DNA of 64,000 bases from Strix aluco (lineage: Eukaryota; Chordata; Aves; Strigiformes; Strigidae), in the NCBI RefSeq assembly GCF_031877795.1, contig NC_133971.1:62742463-62806462 (forward strand), given 5' to 3'. The notes beneath the pieces were generated by a model. The model made no database searches. It was given only the letters and a program-made list of their open reading frames with translations, and was not told the DNA's origin. Position 1 is the first letter of the stretch. Every line of letters begins with the position of its first letter. Shown here one piece after another: positions 61,601 through 64,000 of the stretch. The position numbers and the translations under genes are program-made.

Positions 61601-62563
61601 AGTTTGTGGTGTCTTTAACTGCTGTATTAAGCCTTACTAAGCCTTAACATGCCCTAATAATACCTTTTGAATGCCTTCTATCTAAGTGATTAAGCCTGTG
61701 GTTACATAAATAGGTCTTAATGGTAAGATGTTACTTGCATGATTGTGGATTGTAGGTGGAGAATCTGCAAGCTTGTCATACTGTTCATTCCAGCTGAAAA
61801 AATTTTCACCACTTGGCTGTCACATCATCTTCATAGCTTGCATGGAACAACTAGTGTATTTTACAAGTGTCTGGAAGATTGTTTTTGTCCCTCTCAGGTA
61901 GCTTCTCCTTGGGAGTTTTGCTTTATGGTGAGAAGAAAACAAGTTATTTAGAATGCTAAAACAAATGAAATGAAGTTTTCTGCATACTTACCTTTTGCTA
62001 GTTTCTGCTGATCTCCAGTCTTGTGTGGTTTTTAGACACTCCAGTGCCCTGAAAATGGCTGCAATTTTTTTCTTTAGTAGAAACAGTAGCAGGGTCATCA
62101 TTATGCAGTGGCCTTAATCAGATGAAAGTATAGGTTGCTTAAGTTTTAATTCTGCTGTCCCTTCACCTCTGACCCCAGCCACAGTGTTGCTTGTCTTCAT
62201 GTTAACACTCAGATTTTGTAATTGGGGATTGAACTACACTTGGGAGATGAAAATGAAGAATGAACAGTTCAGCTGTCAAATTAAATTAGCAGCTACAGAA
62301 GTGTAGGTAGAGGTCACACAAACCTGACCAGGCTTCTTGTCTGACTGACTTACAGGGATGAAGGGAAGTTGCTACAAGTATACTTGAAATTGCTAAAGTA
62401 GGACATTTAGTTTTAACGTTAACCATCACTTGTGTTTTGCTAGCTTTTATTTTTCCTGTATTTTACTGCAATGTATGTAATTTCATTTACACTTTTTCCT
62501 AACTACCCTCTGTTGTCATTACCCAGTTGTAAGATGTTTTAAAACCTTTAACTCCTTGCCTAG
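58641..62563. other. Intergenic, nothing recognised
   Basis: About 3.9 kb of AT-rich DNA between two LTRs of opposite orientation. A minus-strand open frame of 121 codons (60637-60272) shows no recognisable domain and is likely chance. Confidence 0.45.
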
Positions 62564-63060
62564 TGAAGATAAGACAGACCTTGGACAGTCTGAAAAACTC
62601 CCTGAGTACATCCCTGATAGCAGGAACCTAAAAAAACAAGTGTTTAAGAAGGCGCCAGTGTCATAAGCGACTGGAAGCTGGTCTGGACTAACCTCCTTGA
62701 CACAAACAGGAGCTGAAGGACAGATGAGGTAACTCTATGACCATGTATGGACACGGGAAACCTCAAGTTCAACTAACAGTGTGAGGAAGGCTATATGGAC
62801 CCCTAAGGAGGGGAGAAGACCCTCACTCTATTTTTACTAGGCATGCTCAGACTATGTAAATGAATTCTGAGAATCTATTAGCATAAGACTGACTTTTCTA
62901 AGAAATCTAATGCATACGTATGCTTTTTGTGTGTATTAGAGTGTTTTGTTATTAAGTGTGGCACTTGGGGTGGAGCGATCCCAGCGCTGCGAATAAAGAA
63001 TACCTGCTGAACAGTTATACTCAATTCTAACTGTTGAGTGAAGCTCTTTGTTTCAGGGTA
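62564..63060 (+). mobile_element. ERV LTR (+ orientation), solo or truncated
   Basis: It starts TGAAGATAAGACAG, like the start of the LTR at 58516 (minus), and carries an R region GGTGGAGCGATCCCAGCG with an AATAAA signal at 62992-62997, followed by GAATACCTGC. This signature is typical of avian gamma-like (ERV1) LTRs. The 3' end was not fixed, and no target duplication was found for the assumed start. No viral gene adjoins. Confidence 0.65.
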
Positions 63061-64000
63061 ACTGTGAGAAGAGGGGAGAAACAAAGTGATTCATTTTCCA
63101 TGTGGGGCGAGAGAAGGTAAAATGTTTGCCAGGTTACTATAACAGTCTGAGAAGCTCTGCTGAGACTGTGGTGTTTAAGTCCTAGGTTACAGGGTCTAAC
63201 AACATGTAAACAAGGTGGCTAGAGAGAGTGGATAACTTGAAGAAACCTCTCTGTTGATTTGAGGGGTTTTATAGACATGGAAGTATATGCAGCTTGCAGT
63301 ATCAGGGTTGGACTTAACTTGTTACTTCTATTCAAAATTGCATCACTTCTGTCATGCACACTGAGTGTAACCTCATCATGCCAGAATGTGTGCTAGTTCT
63401 TAATGGAGTCTGTTATCCCAAATCTGAATATGTAAATCTGAGAGCAAATAAAACTGCAGAGAGCTTGAGTGTAGAGGTGGGAAACACAGTCATTTGAGAG
63501 AATAGACTAGAGTTTGGTCCTGTTCTTGATCACTGTACAGGCTGTTTGGCAGATCTGAGCAGCTTAAGTAGTGTAAAGGATTAACAATTACACTCAAAAA
63601 AAGTAATGATTACGAAGGAGGTGGGAATGAGGGTTTTCAAAATATTTGCCATTCTGGGACTTTTTAGAAAGCTAACTTCACTAACTGAAACTCTGACTTA
63701 CATCCTGTATTCTGAGATCCTCTGATCAGTTTTTTCTAACTTTTCAGCTTTAAATGATCTGGAAAGAAACTTTATGTGCTTGGTGTCTGCCTGTGACTGG
63801 TTTATTTTGTGTAGGTTTTGGGGGTTTTTTTACACGTTTCAGATAAAAACAATTCTGCTGTGTTGGAAAATAATATTGGGGTAAAGGGAATGCATTAGTT
63901 TTTCCAAATTGTTTCACTGAGCAGAGGTACTAGAGATCTAGTTCTTGGTCATGGTCTTTCTTTTTTTTCACCTATGTGCTTGGGGCCAGGAAGAGGAAAA
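63061..64000. other. Intergenic, nothing recognised
   Basis: AT-rich sequence to the window end. In other vertebrates KLF4 lies further downstream of RAD23B, but none of it is visible here. Confidence 0.4.

Noticed and set aside
1..64000. CRISPR arrays, tRNA/rRNA genes, phage or bacterial operons
   Set aside because: None seen: no regularly spaced repeats, no cloverleaf-like candidates noticed, and the DNA is plainly vertebrate.

Overview
The window is vertebrate nuclear DNA, almost certainly from a bird. It is AT-rich, with one sharp CpG island, very long introns, several copies of the avian LINE CR1 (3' ends built on the ATTCTGTG/ATTCTATG octamer), and endogenous-retrovirus LTRs with 5-bp target duplications. 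It also holds a broken copy of the multi-copy avian Topors-like RING gene family. The species cannot be named from the sequence alone.

One intact protein-coding gene dominates: RAD23B, on the + strand. It has ten coding exons from 10772 to 54700, all with GT-AG introns, that join without a break into a 399-residue protein (UBL, UBA1, XPC-binding/STI1 domain, UBA2). The product links nucleotide-excision repair (it stabilises XPC) with delivery of ubiquitylated proteins to the proteasome. Its promoter is a CpG island (about 10190-11250) with two NRF1-type palindromes. The start codon lies in a full Kozak context.

Layout. 1-3587: intergenic, nothing recognised. 3593-4614: solo LTR. About 6350-7114: minus-strand ERV remnant (envelope tail plus 3' LTR). 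7661-8724: minus-strand Topors-like pseudogene. 9295-9717: unidentified open reading frame. 10190-11250: RAD23B promoter and exon 1. 10838-33758: a 22.9-kb first intron that has absorbed most of the mobile DNA: an ancient CR1/L3 fragment, a CR1 split by a second CR1, two further truncated CR1s, one nearly full-length but dead CR1 (about 26100-30615), and an antisense solo LTR. 33759-54700: exons 2-10, with mostly unique introns; a repeat-like block lies in intron 4 and a small CR1 tail in intron 6. 54701 to about 56900: 3' UTR, holding a 22-bp hairpin. About 58075-58640 and 62564 to about 63060: two related LTRs in opposite orientation. The rest is intergenic.

I found no new multi-gene system, and no CRISPR, tRNA or rRNA. 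The observations most worth following are the long 3' UTR hairpin, the unidentified ORF upstream of the promoter, the nested CR1 insertions and the ERV pieces.
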